This document shows positions 43,530-52,996 of a stretch of 64,000 bases of DNA, in pieces. Every line of letters starts with the position of its first letter. Within the stretch, counting starts at the first letter, position 1. A program made the translations under genes and the position numbers. Origin of the DNA: Halolactibacillus alkaliphilus. Lineage in GTDB: Bacteria; Bacillota; Bacilli; Bacillales; Amphibacillaceae. The stretch spans positions 1-64,000 of the forward strand of contig NZ_FOWN01000011.1 of NCBI RefSeq assembly GCF_900115465.1, read 5' to 3'. The notes beneath the pieces are model-generated. The model was not told the origin of the DNA and did not search any database. It worked only from the letters and a program-made list of their open reading frames with translations.

Positions 43530-45230
43530 GTGTTTAAAAAGAAAGCATTACTCGCATTAATTTTATCCAGTTTATTTATTTTCCTGATGGCATGTGGAGG
43601 CAATGATTCTGACTCGTCTGCTGGCGATGATTCTGGATCGTCAGATGATGCAAGTTCAGGTGAAACATCGAATGAACCTGTGACGTATCATTACTTTATT
43701 GGTACAGCCGGTGATGATATTAACGCAAATGAAACTGAAATTGGTAAGATGCTTGAAGATGAAACGGGCGTTAACTTCCAAACAGAATACCTTGTGGGCG
43801 ATTTAATGGAGAAAATCGGCGTTATGGTTGCCGGTGGACAGTATCCTGACGTTGTCGTTCCTGACCATGCGATTGAAATGATGTTAGATGCTCAAGCGTT
43901 TATTCCATTAAATGATTTGCTTGAAGAACACGGTCAAAATATTTTAGCTATGTATAGCGAATACATTGATCGTTTTACAATGCCGGATGGAAACATTTAC
44001 TATCTACCGTTAGGTCCAACGATTAATGAACATGTTCCCAATCCGAATATTGATCAAGGTGCGTTCTGGATTCAACGAGGTGTCTTAAAAGATGCAGGAT
44101 TCCCAGAAATCAATACACTTGATGAATATTTAGCGTTAATTAAAGATTATGCGGATAAAAATCCGGAAATAGATGGTGCTAGAACTGTACCATTTACAGG
44201 ATTAACTTATGATACAAGCTTCTTTACTTTTTCAAATACACCTAACCACTTAGCTGGTTTCCCTAACGATGGTTCTGTCCAAATTGATATGGATACTCAT
44301 GAAGCAACAGTGTATGCCGATAAGGACGAGGCAAAAGCTTATCTTAAAGCTTTAAATGAACTAAATGCAGAAGGTTATTTAGACCAAGAAATGTTTGTTA
44401 TGAACAATGATGATTTCTTAGCAAAAATATCTTCAGGTCGTGTACTTGGCTTTTTCGGATATGGCTGGCAATGGGGTACTGCTCGCCAAACATTAGAAGA
44501 AGCAGGTAACCCAGATAGAGAATTTATGGCACTACCTGTTGTATTAGAAGAAGGCATTAAAGATCAGTACTTAGAACCAGCAGCGTTCACTCAAAACCGT
44601 GGGGTAGGTATTACTGTTAATGCAGAAAACCCTGAGCGTATTATTCAGTACTGGGATAAATTAATTCAAGAAGACATGCAAAGACTTGTGATGTGGGGTG
44701 AAGAGGGCCGTCATTATACAGTAAATGAAGAAGGCCGCTTCTATCAAACACCAGAACAAGTTGAACTTGTTGCAAACCAAGACGAACGTAAAAACTTTGG
44801 TATGACGTTATTCGAGTGGAACTGGCCACGTGTTAATGGAACCTTCTCAGATGGTAATGCGGTAGAAGCGCGTCGTCAGCCAGAAGTAGCGCTTGAAACA
44901 TACGATGATGATGATCGTGAATACCTCGATGCCTATGGATTAAGTACGTTTGCTGAACTATTTAGTCAACCAGAAGATCGCCCATGGTACCCGGCATGGA
45001 GTGCAAATATCGAACAAGGATCAGATGTTGCGTTATTTGCTACACGTGCAGAAGAATTACAAAAACGCTACTACCCTCAGATTGTACTTGCAAATCCAGA
45101 TAACTTTGAAGCTGAGTGGAATAAATTTGTTGATGAATACCGTTCACTTGATGGTTTGGAAACATATGAAAACTTCTTTACTGAAACAATAAAAGCACGT
45201 TTAGAAGGTAACTGGCAGTACCGTAACTAA
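43530..45230 (+). CDS. Oligosaccharide-binding lipoprotein (LplA type; aldouronate transporter)
   Basis: 566 residues, long-type CUT1 binding protein. Lipobox 'FLMAC' (Cys22), a Ser/Asp/Gly tether (about 23-55), then a binding fold with 'YHYFIGTAGDDINANETEIG' and 'GVMVAGGQYPDVVV'. This long form always pairs with LplB/YtcP permeases, as here. The next genes encode GH67 and GH10, so methylglucuronoxylan fragments (aldouronates) are the likely ligand. The start is the GTG at 43530 with AAAGGGG 8 nt upstream; a longer TTG start at 43512 would overlap that site. A 15-bp hairpin follows the stop. Confidence 0.88.
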   Translation: MFKKKALLALILSSLFIFLMACGGNDSDSSAGDDSGSSDDASSGETSNEPVTYHYFIGTAGDDINANETEIGKMLEDETGVNFQTEYLVGDLMEKIGVMVAGGQYPDVVVPDHAIEMMLDAQAFIPLNDLLEEHGQNILAMYSEYIDRFTMPDGNIYYLPLGPTINEHVPNPNIDQGAFWIQRGVLKDAGFPEINTLDEYLALIKDYADKNPEIDGARTVPFTGLTYDTSFFTFSNTPNHLAGFPNDGSVQIDMDTHEATVYADKDEAKAYLKALNELNAEGYLDQEMFVMNNDDFLAKISSGRVLGFFGYGWQWGTARQTLEEAGNPDREFMALPVVLEEGIKDQYLEPAAFTQNRGVGITVNAENPERIIQYWDKLIQEDMQRLVMWGEEGRHYTVNEEGRFYQTPEQVELVANQDERKNFGMTLFEWNWPRVNGTFSDGNAVEARRQPEVALETYDDDDREYLDAYGLSTFAELFSQPEDRPWYPAWSANIEQGSDVALFATRAEELQKRYYPQIVLANPDNFEAEWNKFVDEYRSLDGLETYENFFTETIKARLEGNWQYRN

Positions 45231-45235
45231 ACATG

Positions 45236-45268
45236 AATCAAAGGGTGAGTAACACTCACCCTTTGATT
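45236..45268 (+). other. Intercistronic 15-bp hairpin after the binding-protein gene
   Basis: AATCAAAGGGTGAGT (45236-45250) pairs perfectly with 45254-45268 across AAC. No T run follows (CTCTTCATA). It parallels the hairpin after the glucan-binding protein (10492-10526), suggesting 3'-end protection of binding-protein mRNA. 45269-45449 holds no gene. Confidence 0.75.
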
Positions 45269-45449
45269 CTCTTCATACTACAACATGAATAAAAACGACA
45301 CACTGTTTATCCCGATAACTAGCACTTAGTTTAGAAGAGTAAACGGGATTGACATGCTAAAGGATGAGTAAGCAGTTTAATTTATTAGACGTGCTGTTGA
45401 TCTGGCGGTTTACTGTTCTAAATTAAGGTAAAAAAAGGAGGAAAACATT

Positions 45450-46430
45450 ATGGCAGATGCAGCCAATGTAGCAGGCACAATTGTTAAAAATAAACCAAAG
45501 ATAAAGGCACAAAAAGGCTTGCGATACTTTGTAAGAAAAAGTATTGAACAAAAAGAATTGTTACTCATGAGTATGCCATTTTTAATTTGGTTATTTATTT
45601 TTAAATATTTACCATTGTCAGGTTGGTTGATGGCATTTCAAGACTATAAGCCAGCTCGAGGGTTTCAAGAATCGGAATTTGTCGGATTTGATCAATTTAA
45701 GTTCTTATTCCAAGACGATCGCTTCTTACAAGTCATGCGTAATACACTTGCTATGAGTATGATTAACCTTGTATTAGGTTTTGTTACAGCAATTACACTA
45801 GCTATTTTACTAAACGAGTTACGTAACGTAGGCTTCAAGCGGATTGTCCAAACAATCAGTTATATGCCCCACTTCCTTAGTTGGGTAGTTGTAGCTGGTT
45901 TAGTATCATCAGCACTTTCTGTTGATGACGGAATCATTAATATTTTACTTATGAATTTAGGTATTATTGATGAGCCAATTATGTTCTTAGGTGTTGGGCA
46001 ATATTTCTGGGGTTTACTTGGGGCATCTGAAGTATGGAAAAGTGTTGGTTGGAACTCAATTATCTATCTTGCGGCTATCACGATGATTGATCAAGAACAA
46101 TATGAAGCGGCTGAGATTGATGGGGCAACACGTCTCCAACGGATTTTCTATATTACATTACCTGGTATTAAACCAGTCGTTGTTATTTTAATGATTATGA
46201 ACATTGGCTACATCTTAGAGTCAGGTTTTGAAGCACAGTACTTACTGATGAATCCAATGAACATGGACTATGCTGAGAACTTAGATATATTTGTTTTACG
46301 CTATGGTTTAAGGCAAGCTAACTTCTCATTGGCCACAGCTGCGGGGATGTTTAAAACTGTTATCTCATTTATTTTCTTATTCGCGGCTAACAAAGTGGCT
46401 CATAAACTTGGCGAAGCACGCTTATTCTAA
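45450..46430 (+). CDS. lplB: ABC transporter permease, LplB type
   Basis: 326 residues, six helices after a basic N-terminal tail. 'GWLMAFQDYKPARGFQESEF' is typical of LplB. The EAA loop 'EAAEIDGATRLQRIFYITLP' lies at about 216-235. It forms the importer with YtcP and the lipoprotein at 43530; no ATPase is encoded nearby. AAAAAGGAGG precedes the ATG. Confidence 0.92.
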   Translation: MADAANVAGTIVKNKPKIKAQKGLRYFVRKSIEQKELLLMSMPFLIWLFIFKYLPLSGWLMAFQDYKPARGFQESEFVGFDQFKFLFQDDRFLQVMRNTLAMSMINLVLGFVTAITLAILLNELRNVGFKRIVQTISYMPHFLSWVVVAGLVSSALSVDDGIINILLMNLGIIDEPIMFLGVGQYFWGLLGASEVWKSVGWNSIIYLAAITMIDQEQYEAAEIDGATRLQRIFYITLPGIKPVVVILMIMNIGYILESGFEAQYLLMNPMNMDYAENLDIFVLRYGLRQANFSLATAAGMFKTVISFIFLFAANKVAHKLGEARLF

Positions 46431-46442
46431 AGGAGGGATCTT

Positions 46443-47372
46443 ATGCAACTGATTAACCGTTTAAAAGGAAAACGCCGTAGTGTCGATGATTTAATCTTTG
46501 ATACGATCAACGTAATATTCATGATCCTTCTTGTGATTGTGATGCTGTATCCACTACTTAATACCGTTGCCATTTCACTTAATGCATCAACAGATACCGT
46601 TAAAGGTGGTATTCGTCTTATACCGCGCGTCTTCACTTGGTATAACTATGAGCACGTCTTTACTGAGGCCACAATTATGCGTTCGGCTGTCACGTCTGTC
46701 CTTCGGACAGTGATTGGAACAGGGCTTGGGGTTATGGCATCAGCGATGGTCGCTTATACAATTTCACGTCCGCACTTTTTCTTAAAGAAATTTGTAACTA
46801 TCGCGTTTGTTTTAACGATGTATATGAATGCTGGACTTATTCCAACGTATTTATTACACCGTGATTTAAATCTAATCGGCTCTTTTTGGGTCTATATTTT
46901 ACCAACATTAATTGGCGTGTTTAATATCATTGTCATTCGGTCATTTATTGAAGGCTTACCTGAAACACTGTTTGAATCAGCAAGAATGGACGGTGCAGGT
47001 GAGTTTACCCAATTCTTTAAAATTGCCTTACCACTTTCACTACCAGTCATCGCCACCGTATCACTATTTGTTGCGGTTGGTCAATGGAATCAATGGTTTG
47101 ATGTTTTTATCTATAATTCATCGATACCAGAGCTGAGTACATTGCAGTACGAACTCATGAAAGTACTTAGTAATTCTAATGCGGCCTTTGGTTCAGGTGC
47201 TGGGGCAGCCAGTCAATTCGCGAATGCTCAAGGTGGGGTCGTTGATGTCGTCACACCACAATCTGTTCGGGCAGCGATGACGGTCGTTGTATCCGTTCCG
47301 ATTATTATGGTCTACCCATTCTTACAGAAATACTTTGTTAAAGGATTAACGATTGGTGGCGTGAAAGGTTAA
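46443..47372 (+). CDS. ytcP: ABC transporter permease, YtcP/LplC type
   Basis: 309 residues, six helices. EAA-like loop '[20 protein letters not shown]' (about 178-197) and the family C-terminus '[14 protein letters not shown]'. Partner of LplB, 12 bp downstream of it, with AAAGGAGGG before the ATG. The order binding protein-lplB-ytcP-GH67 matches the aldouronate utilisation cluster known in Paenibacillus. Confidence 0.93.
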   Translation: MQLINRLKGKRRSVDDLIFDTINVIFMILLVIVMLYPLLNTVAISLNASTDTVKGGIRLIPRVFTWYNYEHVFTEATIMRSAVTSVLRTVIGTGLGVMASAMVAYTISRPHFFLKKFVTIAFVLTMYMNAGLIPTYLLHRDLNLIGSFWVYILPTLIGVFNIIVIRSFIEGLPETLFESARMDGAGEFTQFFKIALPLSLPVIATVSLFVAVGQWNQWFDVFIYNSSIPELSTLQYELMKVLSNSNAAFGSGAGAASQFANAQGGVVDVVTPQSVRAAMTVVVSVPIIMVYPFLQKYFVKGLTIGGVKG

Positions 47373-47388
47373 TTTATAAAAAAACGAA

Positions 47389-47422
47389 AAGCGTACCGAT
47401 GAACAGTTGGTACGCTTCTTTT
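47389..47422 (+). terminator. Partial terminator between ytcP and GH67
   Basis: AAGCGTACC (47389-47397) pairs with GGTACGCTT (47409-47417) around 11 nt, followed by CTTTTAT. It may lower expression of the enzymes relative to the transporter. An in-frame ATG at 47399 lies in its loop. Confidence 0.65.
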
Positions 47423-47440
47423 ATAGAAAGGATGACAGAA

Positions 47441-49486
47441 ATGCCGTTAAGGAATAACGAAAGATTAATTGATCAATTAACAGAACAAGACGTCTTAAGT
47501 TATCGGGCCTGGTTACAATATTGTCCGGTTAAAGATGAGGAATACAAACAACAAATAGAAGCTGTGCTGTCAGTTGTGACAGTAAAAGAAACATCCATCA
47601 TTATTGATGCCGCACTATCAGAATTATCGCTAGGCTTAAAAGAAATGTGCGCCTTTCAACCAGCAATTACAACACAATCGAACCAAAATGGTTTACATAT
47701 TACGATAGAGGACACTCAAGGAAAAGAGACGTTTCATATTACATATGATAAGTCACAACTCTATTTATCAGCAGGGGATGATCGAGGTGTGCTCTACGGG
47801 GTGTACCATTTATTAAGGCAGATCCAACTTAAAACACCACTTGAGCAGTTTGGGGTGAAAGAAGCGCCTAAAAACCCGATGAGAATGATCAATCAATGGG
47901 ATGACATGAATGGTGAAGTTGAACGTGGTTATGCGGGCAAGTCGTTCTTTTATGATCAGTATCAATTTATTAAAGACCGTACACGTGTAAAAGATTATGC
48001 GAGGCTACTCAGTTCTACCGGCATTAATGCGATCAGTATCAACAATGTGAATGTGCACGAGAATGAGACCGACTTAATTTTTGATCGTTATTTAGCTGAT
48101 GTCAAACAAACGGCTGATATATTTAGTATGTATGGGATTGATCTCTATTTAAGCATTAACTATGCAGCGCCAATGGAAAAAGGTTTAACAACCGCAGATC
48201 CGCTTGATGAAGATGTTAAAGCGTTTTGGAAAGACCGCGCTAAAGTCATTTATGATAACATGCCGCACTTTGGTGGTTTTTTAGTGAAAGCCGACTCAGA
48301 AAACCGTCCAGGGCCATTTACGTATGGCAGAAACCATGCTGAAGGGGCAAACATGCTGGCGGAAGCACTCGCACCTTATGGTGGGAAAGTTATTTGGCGT
48401 TGTTTTGTGTATAACTGTAAACAAGACTGGCGTGACCGCCAAACAGACCGAGCCCGGGCTGCGTATGATCACTTCTTACCGCTTGACGGCGAGTTTTTAG
48501 ATAATGTGATTTTACAAATTAAAAATGGTCCGATGGATTTCCAAGTCCGCGAACCGGTCTCACCACTGATTGGTGGCTTAGAAAAAACAAACTATTTACT
48601 CGAGTTTCAAATCGCCCAGGAATATCTTGGCCAACAAAAACATCTCGTTTACCTCGTCCCGCAGTGGAAGGAAGTACTTAACTTTGATACGTATCAGAAA
48701 GGTGAAGACACACGGGTGAAGGACCTTGTTTCTGGTAAAGTATTAAATCAAAAACATAGCGGGATTGTCTCTGTATCAAACGTGGGTATTGATGTTAACT
48801 GGACGGGTCACTTAATGGCTCAGCTGAATCTTTACGGTTATGGCCGCATGATTTGGAATCCGGATCTTTCGGCTGAAGCGATTGCCTTAGAGTGGATCAA
48901 ACAAACCTTCGGTCATGATGAAGCATTGGTTCAAACATTACTGAACATTGTCATCCCGTCATGGGAAACGTATGAAAATTATACGTCTCCACTTGGAATT
49001 GGTTGGATGGTCAATATTTCGCATCACTACGGACCAAATATTGATGGCTATGAGTACGATAATTGGGGAACGTATCACTTTGCAGACCGAGACGGTGTTG
49101 GTGTTGACCGAACGAAAGAAACAGGTAGCGGATATAGCACGCAGTATCATAAGGAAAACTTTGAATGCTATAACGATGTCACCACGTGTCCGGATGAACT
49201 GTTACTGTTCTTCCATCATGTACCGTATACGCATAAACTCCATAGTGGTAAAACAGTGATTCAACATATTTATGATACCCACTTTAAAGGGGTAGAGGAA
49301 GTGGAAGAAATGATAGCGCGCTTTACCACGCTCCGTACTTTGATTGATGACGCGCGTTTCGAATCAGTCATGGAACGCCTCAATCATCAACTTTATATGG
49401 CGAAAGAGTGGCGTGACATTGTCAATACTTACTTCTATCGTAAATCAGGCATTGATGATATACACGGGAGAAAAATTTATGCGTAA
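47441..49486 (+). CDS. aguA: GH67 alpha-glucuronidase
   Basis: 681 residues, as expected for cytoplasmic GH67. N-terminal beta domain (about 1-130), TIM-barrel core (about 131-470) with '[20 protein letters not shown]', '[20 protein letters not shown]' containing the acid Glu, and '[11 protein letters not shown]' plus '[12 protein letters not shown]' holding the Asp/Glu base pair, and a helical C-terminal domain. It releases (4-O-methyl)glucuronic acid from the non-reducing end of imported aldouronates. The start was set at 47441, where AAAGG has 9 nt spacing; the longer frame from 47399 starts inside a hairpin. Confidence 0.95.
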   Translation: MPLRNNERLIDQLTEQDVLSYRAWLQYCPVKDEEYKQQIEAVLSVVTVKETSIIIDAALSELSLGLKEMCAFQPAITTQSNQNGLHITIEDTQGKETFHITYDKSQLYLSAGDDRGVLYGVYHLLRQIQLKTPLEQFGVKEAPKNPMRMINQWDDMNGEVERGYAGKSFFYDQYQFIKDRTRVKDYARLLSSTGINAISINNVNVHENETDLIFDRYLADVKQTADIFSMYGIDLYLSINYAAPMEKGLTTADPLDEDVKAFWKDRAKVIYDNMPHFGGFLVKADSENRPGPFTYGRNHAEGANMLAEALAPYGGKVIWRCFVYNCKQDWRDRQTDRARAAYDHFLPLDGEFLDNVILQIKNGPMDFQVREPVSPLIGGLEKTNYLLEFQIAQEYLGQQKHLVYLVPQWKEVLNFDTYQKGEDTRVKDLVSGKVLNQKHSGIVSVSNVGIDVNWTGHLMAQLNLYGYGRMIWNPDLSAEAIALEWIKQTFGHDEALVQTLLNIVIPSWETYENYTSPLGIGWMVNISHHYGPNIDGYEYDNWGTYHFADRDGVGVDRTKETGSGYSTQYHKENFECYNDVTTCPDELLLFFHHVPYTHKLHSGKTVIQHIYDTHFKGVEEVEEMIARFTTLRTLIDDARFESVMERLNHQLYMAKEWRDIVNTYFYRKSGIDDIHGRKIYA

Positions 49487-49498
49487 GAGGTGAAGTAA

Positions 49499-50572
49499 AT
49501 GAAAATGACGTTACGGTGGTTTTATACCGCTGATACCATCCCGCTTCAGTATATGAAGCAAGTCCCTGGTATTTCTGGTGTTGTCGGTGCGTTGTATGAT
49601 GTACCAGTGGGTGATGTATGGGAAAAAGAAAAGATTGAACCGATGATTAAAAAAGCAAAATGTGCCGGCTTACCGGTAGAAGTGATTGAGAGTGTCAATA
49701 TACATGAAGAAATTAAGCTCGGCTTACCAACGCGTGAGGTGTACATTGACAACTACAAACAAACAATTAAGAATTTAGCTGAATATGGCGTGAAAGTGAT
49801 TTGTTACAACTTTATGCCGATTTTTGACTGGACCCGATCGTCACTCGCTTTTCCACTTGAAGATGGTTCAACGGTCTTAAGCTATGAACGTGACTTCATC
49901 GATGGTGTCACACCAGATGAGATGATCAAGAGGATGAAAGATGATTCAGGTAGTTATCAGATGCCGGGCTGGGAGGCCGAGCGCTTAGCTGATATTGAAC
50001 AGTTATTTAAACAGTACGAGACAGTCACTGAAACAGATTTATTTCATCACTTAGTCTACTTTTTAGAGTCAATCATGCCAACGTTAAAGGAGACCGGGAT
50101 AAAAATGGCGATTCATCCGGATGATCCGCCTTGGTCTGTTTTCGGGTTACCGCGCATTTTAAAAAATAAACAAGATATCGAGCGGTTACTAGAGGCGGTA
50201 CCGGAGAAAGAAAATGGTGTGACGTTCTGTACCGGGTCACTTGGTGCGAGACAAGACAATGATTTATTAGACATAGCGGAGTATTGTCTAAAACAAGACC
50301 GGATACCGTTTGTGCATATTCGTAATATTATCCATACCGGAGAAGGTAACTTTCACGAAGTGAGTCATTATGATAAGTCCGGATCGGTTGATGTGGTGGG
50401 ATTAATAAAGTTACTGCACCAATATCAATATGATGGTTACGTGAGACCAGATCATGGCCGGATGATTTGGGGCGAAGAAGCGCGCCCCGGTTACGGGTTA
50501 TATGACCGGGCCCTTGGGGCGATGTATATGACCGGCATTTGGGATAGTTTAGAGGAGGGGAAGACATGTTAG
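49499..50572 (+). CDS. uxuA: Mannonate dehydratase
   Basis: 357 residues. 'VKVICYNFMPIFDWTRSSLA' (about 98-117), 'KMAIHPDDPPWSVFGLPRI', 'FCTGSLGARQDND' and 'FVHIRNI' are UxuA signatures; His, Asp and Cys in these hold the metal. It dehydrates D-mannonate to 2-keto-3-deoxygluconate. GAGGTGAAG precedes the ATG, and its last bases overlap the next gene by 7 bp. Uronate isomerase (UxaC) and KDG kinase/aldolase genes are not in the window. Confidence 0.95.
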   Translation: MKMTLRWFYTADTIPLQYMKQVPGISGVVGALYDVPVGDVWEKEKIEPMIKKAKCAGLPVEVIESVNIHEEIKLGLPTREVYIDNYKQTIKNLAEYGVKVICYNFMPIFDWTRSSLAFPLEDGSTVLSYERDFIDGVTPDEMIKRMKDDSGSYQMPGWEAERLADIEQLFKQYETVTETDLFHHLVYFLESIMPTLKETGIKMAIHPDDPPWSVFGLPRILKNKQDIERLLEAVPEKENGVTFCTGSLGARQDNDLLDIAEYCLKQDRIPFVHIRNIIHTGEGNFHEVSHYDKSGSVDVVGLIKLLHQYQYDGYVRPDHGRMIWGEEARPGYGLYDRALGAMYMTGIWDSLEEGKTC

Positions 50573-51411
50573 AAAAACATCGCGCCTTAAAAGGAAAAGT
50601 CGCAGTTGTGACAGGTGGCGGCGGAGTACTATGCGGTAATATGGCTCGCGTCCTTGGACGTCAAGGGATGAAGATCGCGGTACTGAATTACCCGAAAGAA
50701 CCGGGTGATATAGTGGCAGATGAGATTAAGAAAGCGGGTGGTGAGTCGATTTCTGTTTTTTGTGATGTGACTCATCGCGAGGCTGTTGAAGCAGCAAAAA
50801 AAGAGGTCTTACAAGCATTTGGTCAAGTTGATCTCTTAATTAATGGTGCTGGTGGTAATCATCCAGAAGGCTCAACGATGAATGAAACGTATCGGAAGGA
50901 AGATGTGACCGATGATGCGGTCAGAAGCTTCTTTGACTTAACGACGGAAGGCTTTGATTTTGTCTTTCGGTTAAATTTAATGGGTACCTTGATTCCCTCA
51001 CAAGTGTTTACCGATGAATTAATCAAAACAGAAGGCTCGATTATTAATATGTCGTCGATGAGTGCGCCGTCACCAATGACAAAAGTACCAGCCTATTCAG
51101 CAGCGAAAGCTGGGATTGATAACTTTACCCAGTGGATGGCGGTGCATTTTGGTGAGACCGGTATTCGCGTCAACGCCATCGCACCTGGGTTTTTCTTAAC
51201 CGAACAAAACCGGACGCTTTTAACGAATGAAGACGGATCATTTACAAAGCGAACAGAAAAGATTCTCTCACAAACACCGATGAAGCGGCTTGGTGAGGTG
51301 GATGACTTACTCGGGACATTACTCTGGCTTGCGGATAAAAACTACAGTGGTTTTGTGACCGGTATTAGTGTGCCTGTCGATGGTGGCTTTATGGCGTATT
51401 CGGGTGTGTGA
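50566..51411 (+). CDS. SDR-family D-mannonate oxidoreductase (fructuronate reductase)
   Basis: 281 residues, classical short-chain dehydrogenase. Rossmann motif 'VAVVTGGGGVLCGNMARVLG', 'NGAGGN' at about 96-101, catalytic Ser in 'NMSSMSAPSP' and 'YSAAKAG' (Tyr and Lys). Its coupling to uxuA suggests it reduces D-fructuronate to D-mannonate with NADH, like B. subtilis YjmF. Gluconate 5-dehydrogenase-like SDRs are close relatives. GGAGGGG lies upstream, inside uxuA. Confidence 0.85.
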   Translation: MLEKHRALKGKVAVVTGGGGVLCGNMARVLGRQGMKIAVLNYPKEPGDIVADEIKKAGGESISVFCDVTHREAVEAAKKEVLQAFGQVDLLINGAGGNHPEGSTMNETYRKEDVTDDAVRSFFDLTTEGFDFVFRLNLMGTLIPSQVFTDELIKTEGSIINMSSMSAPSPMTKVPAYSAAKAGIDNFTQWMAVHFGETGIRVNAIAPGFFLTEQNRTLLTNEDGSFTKRTEKILSQTPMKRLGEVDDLLGTLLWLADKNYSGFVTGISVPVDGGFMAYSGV

Positions 51412-51445
51412 TACCGTATTTGGCTAACGATTGATATAAGAATAA

Positions 51446-51459
51446 TGTAAGCGTTAAAA
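51446..51459. promoter_or_regulatory. cre-like site upstream of xylA
   Basis: TGTAAGCGTTAAAA fits the CcpA cre pattern in the left and central part (TGTAAGCGTT). It lies 29 bp upstream of the -35 of the xylA promoter. Confidence 0.6.
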
Positions 51460-51516
51460 AAAGTTTAAATAAACTTTGTATATTCAATAGACTAACTAAG
51501 TTAAACGTGTTAGAAT
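51460..51516 (+). promoter_or_regulatory. xylA promoter with upstream palindrome
   Basis: TAGACT (51488-51493), 17 bp, TG-extended TAGAAT (51511-51516). AAAGTTTA-AA-TAAACTTT (51460-51477), a perfect 8-2-8 palindrome, lies just upstream. It resembles XylR-type operators only loosely; no xylR gene is in the window. Confidence 0.6.
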
Positions 51517-51556
51517 ACAAGTATCGAAAATGAAAAATACAGGGAGGCTATTACAC

Positions 51557-52870
51557 ATGGCTTATTTTGATCAAATCAGTAAAGTAAAGTACGAAGGACG
51601 TCACTCAGACAATCCATATGCATTTAAATTCTATAATCCCGAAGAAAAAATCGGTGGTAAGACGATGGAAGAAATACTTCGCTACGGTATTGCTTACTGG
51701 CACACATTCACAGGTGACGGTGGGGATCCATTCGGTGCTGGTACAGCGAAACGTCCTTGGGATCATTTAAAAGGCATGGATTTGGCGAAAGCGCGTGTTG
51801 AAGCAGCTTTTGAATTCTTTGAAAAAATGAATGTCCCATTTTTCTGCTTCCACGATGTGGATATTTCACCAGAAGGTGATACATTGCGTGAAACAAACAA
51901 AAACTTAGATGAAATTGTTGCGATGGTAAAAGACTACATGAAAGACAGTAAGACAAAACTTTTGTGGAACACAGCTAACAATTTCACCAACCCGCGCTGG
52001 ACACATGGTGCTGGGACTGCAACAAACGCAGATGTTTATGCATATGCAGCGGGTAAAATCAAAAAAGGTTTAGAAGTCGGGAAAGAACTCGGCTCCGAAA
52101 ACTATGTTTTCTGGGGTGGTCGAGAAGGGTACGAATCATTACTGAATACAAACATGAAGCTCGAACAACAAAACTTAGCAAACCTTTACCATATGGCGAA
52201 AGACTATGCGAATGAGATTGGCTTTGATGCACAATTCTTAATTGAACCAAAACCAAAAGAACCAACGACACACCAATATGACTTTGATGTGGCAACAGCG
52301 ATGGCTTTCTTACGTGAATATGATCTTCAAGATCACTTCAAGTTTAATATTGAAGCAAACCACGCAACGCTCGCAGGTCACACATTTGAGCATGAATTAC
52401 GTGTGGCACGTGAAGCGGGAATGTTAGGATCTGTGGATGCGAACCAAGGTGACTTATTACTTGGTTGGGATACAGATGAATTTCCAACTGATCTCTATAC
52501 GACAACACTTGCGATGTATGAAATCCTTAAAAACGGTGGACTTGGTCGCGGTGGTTTAAACTTTGATGCGAAAGTACGTCGTGGATCATTTGACACAGAA
52601 GATCTCTTCCACGCACATATTGCGGGTATGGATGCTTTTGCGGTCGGCTTACGTGTGGCTCAGAAGATGATTGACGATAACTTCTTTGAAAATATCGTGA
52701 AAGATCGTTACCAAACATTTGAAACAGGTATTGGTAAAGACATCATTGATGGTAAAACAAGCTTAGCTGCTCTTGAAGCACATGCTTTAGATATTAAAGA
52801 TATTGATCTTAAGTCGGGTCAAGTTGAAAAAATTAAGGCGAAGATGAACCAATATCTATTAAATATCTAA
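51557..52870 (+). CDS. xylA: Xylose isomerase
   Basis: 437 residues, class II. '[14 protein letters not shown]', '[15 protein letters not shown]' (catalytic His and Asp), '[14 protein letters not shown]', '[18 protein letters not shown]' (metal ligand Glu) and '[14 protein letters not shown]' are all present. It converts D-xylose to D-xylulose. The start is at 51557 with AGGGAGG 9 nt upstream; a longer frame from 51530 lacks a site. Confidence 0.98.
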   Translation: MAYFDQISKVKYEGRHSDNPYAFKFYNPEEKIGGKTMEEILRYGIAYWHTFTGDGGDPFGAGTAKRPWDHLKGMDLAKARVEAAFEFFEKMNVPFFCFHDVDISPEGDTLRETNKNLDEIVAMVKDYMKDSKTKLLWNTANNFTNPRWTHGAGTATNADVYAYAAGKIKKGLEVGKELGSENYVFWGGREGYESLLNTNMKLEQQNLANLYHMAKDYANEIGFDAQFLIEPKPKEPTTHQYDFDVATAMAFLREYDLQDHFKFNIEANHATLAGHTFEHELRVAREAGMLGSVDANQGDLLLGWDTDEFPTDLYTTTLAMYEILKNGGLGRGGLNFDAKVRRGSFDTEDLFHAHIAGMDAFAVGLRVAQKMIDDNFFENIVKDRYQTFETGIGKDIIDGKTSLAALEAHALDIKDIDLKSGQVEKIKAKMNQYLLNI

Positions 52871-52936
52871 TGAATAGCTATAAACGGAATAAACGTTTAA
52901 CATCCTATCCTAACTAGTTGAATAGAACACAAACCT

Positions 52937-52976
52937 ATCATGCGAATTGTGCATCCCCCTGCGCCATTCGCATGAT
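52937..52976 (+). other. Hairpin between xylA and xylB
   Basis: ATCATGCGAAT (52937-52947) pairs with ATTCGCATGAT (52966-52976) over 11 bp with an 18-nt loop, followed by TTATATGG. The T tract is poor, so it is probably an mRNA processing or stability element rather than a full terminator. Confidence 0.6.
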
Positions 52977-52996
52977 TTATATGGAGGCGAAAAACA

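Noticed and set aside
51460-51477. XylR operator
   Set aside because: The palindrome is only loosely similar to known XylR boxes and no xylR gene is present, so it was listed without a factor.
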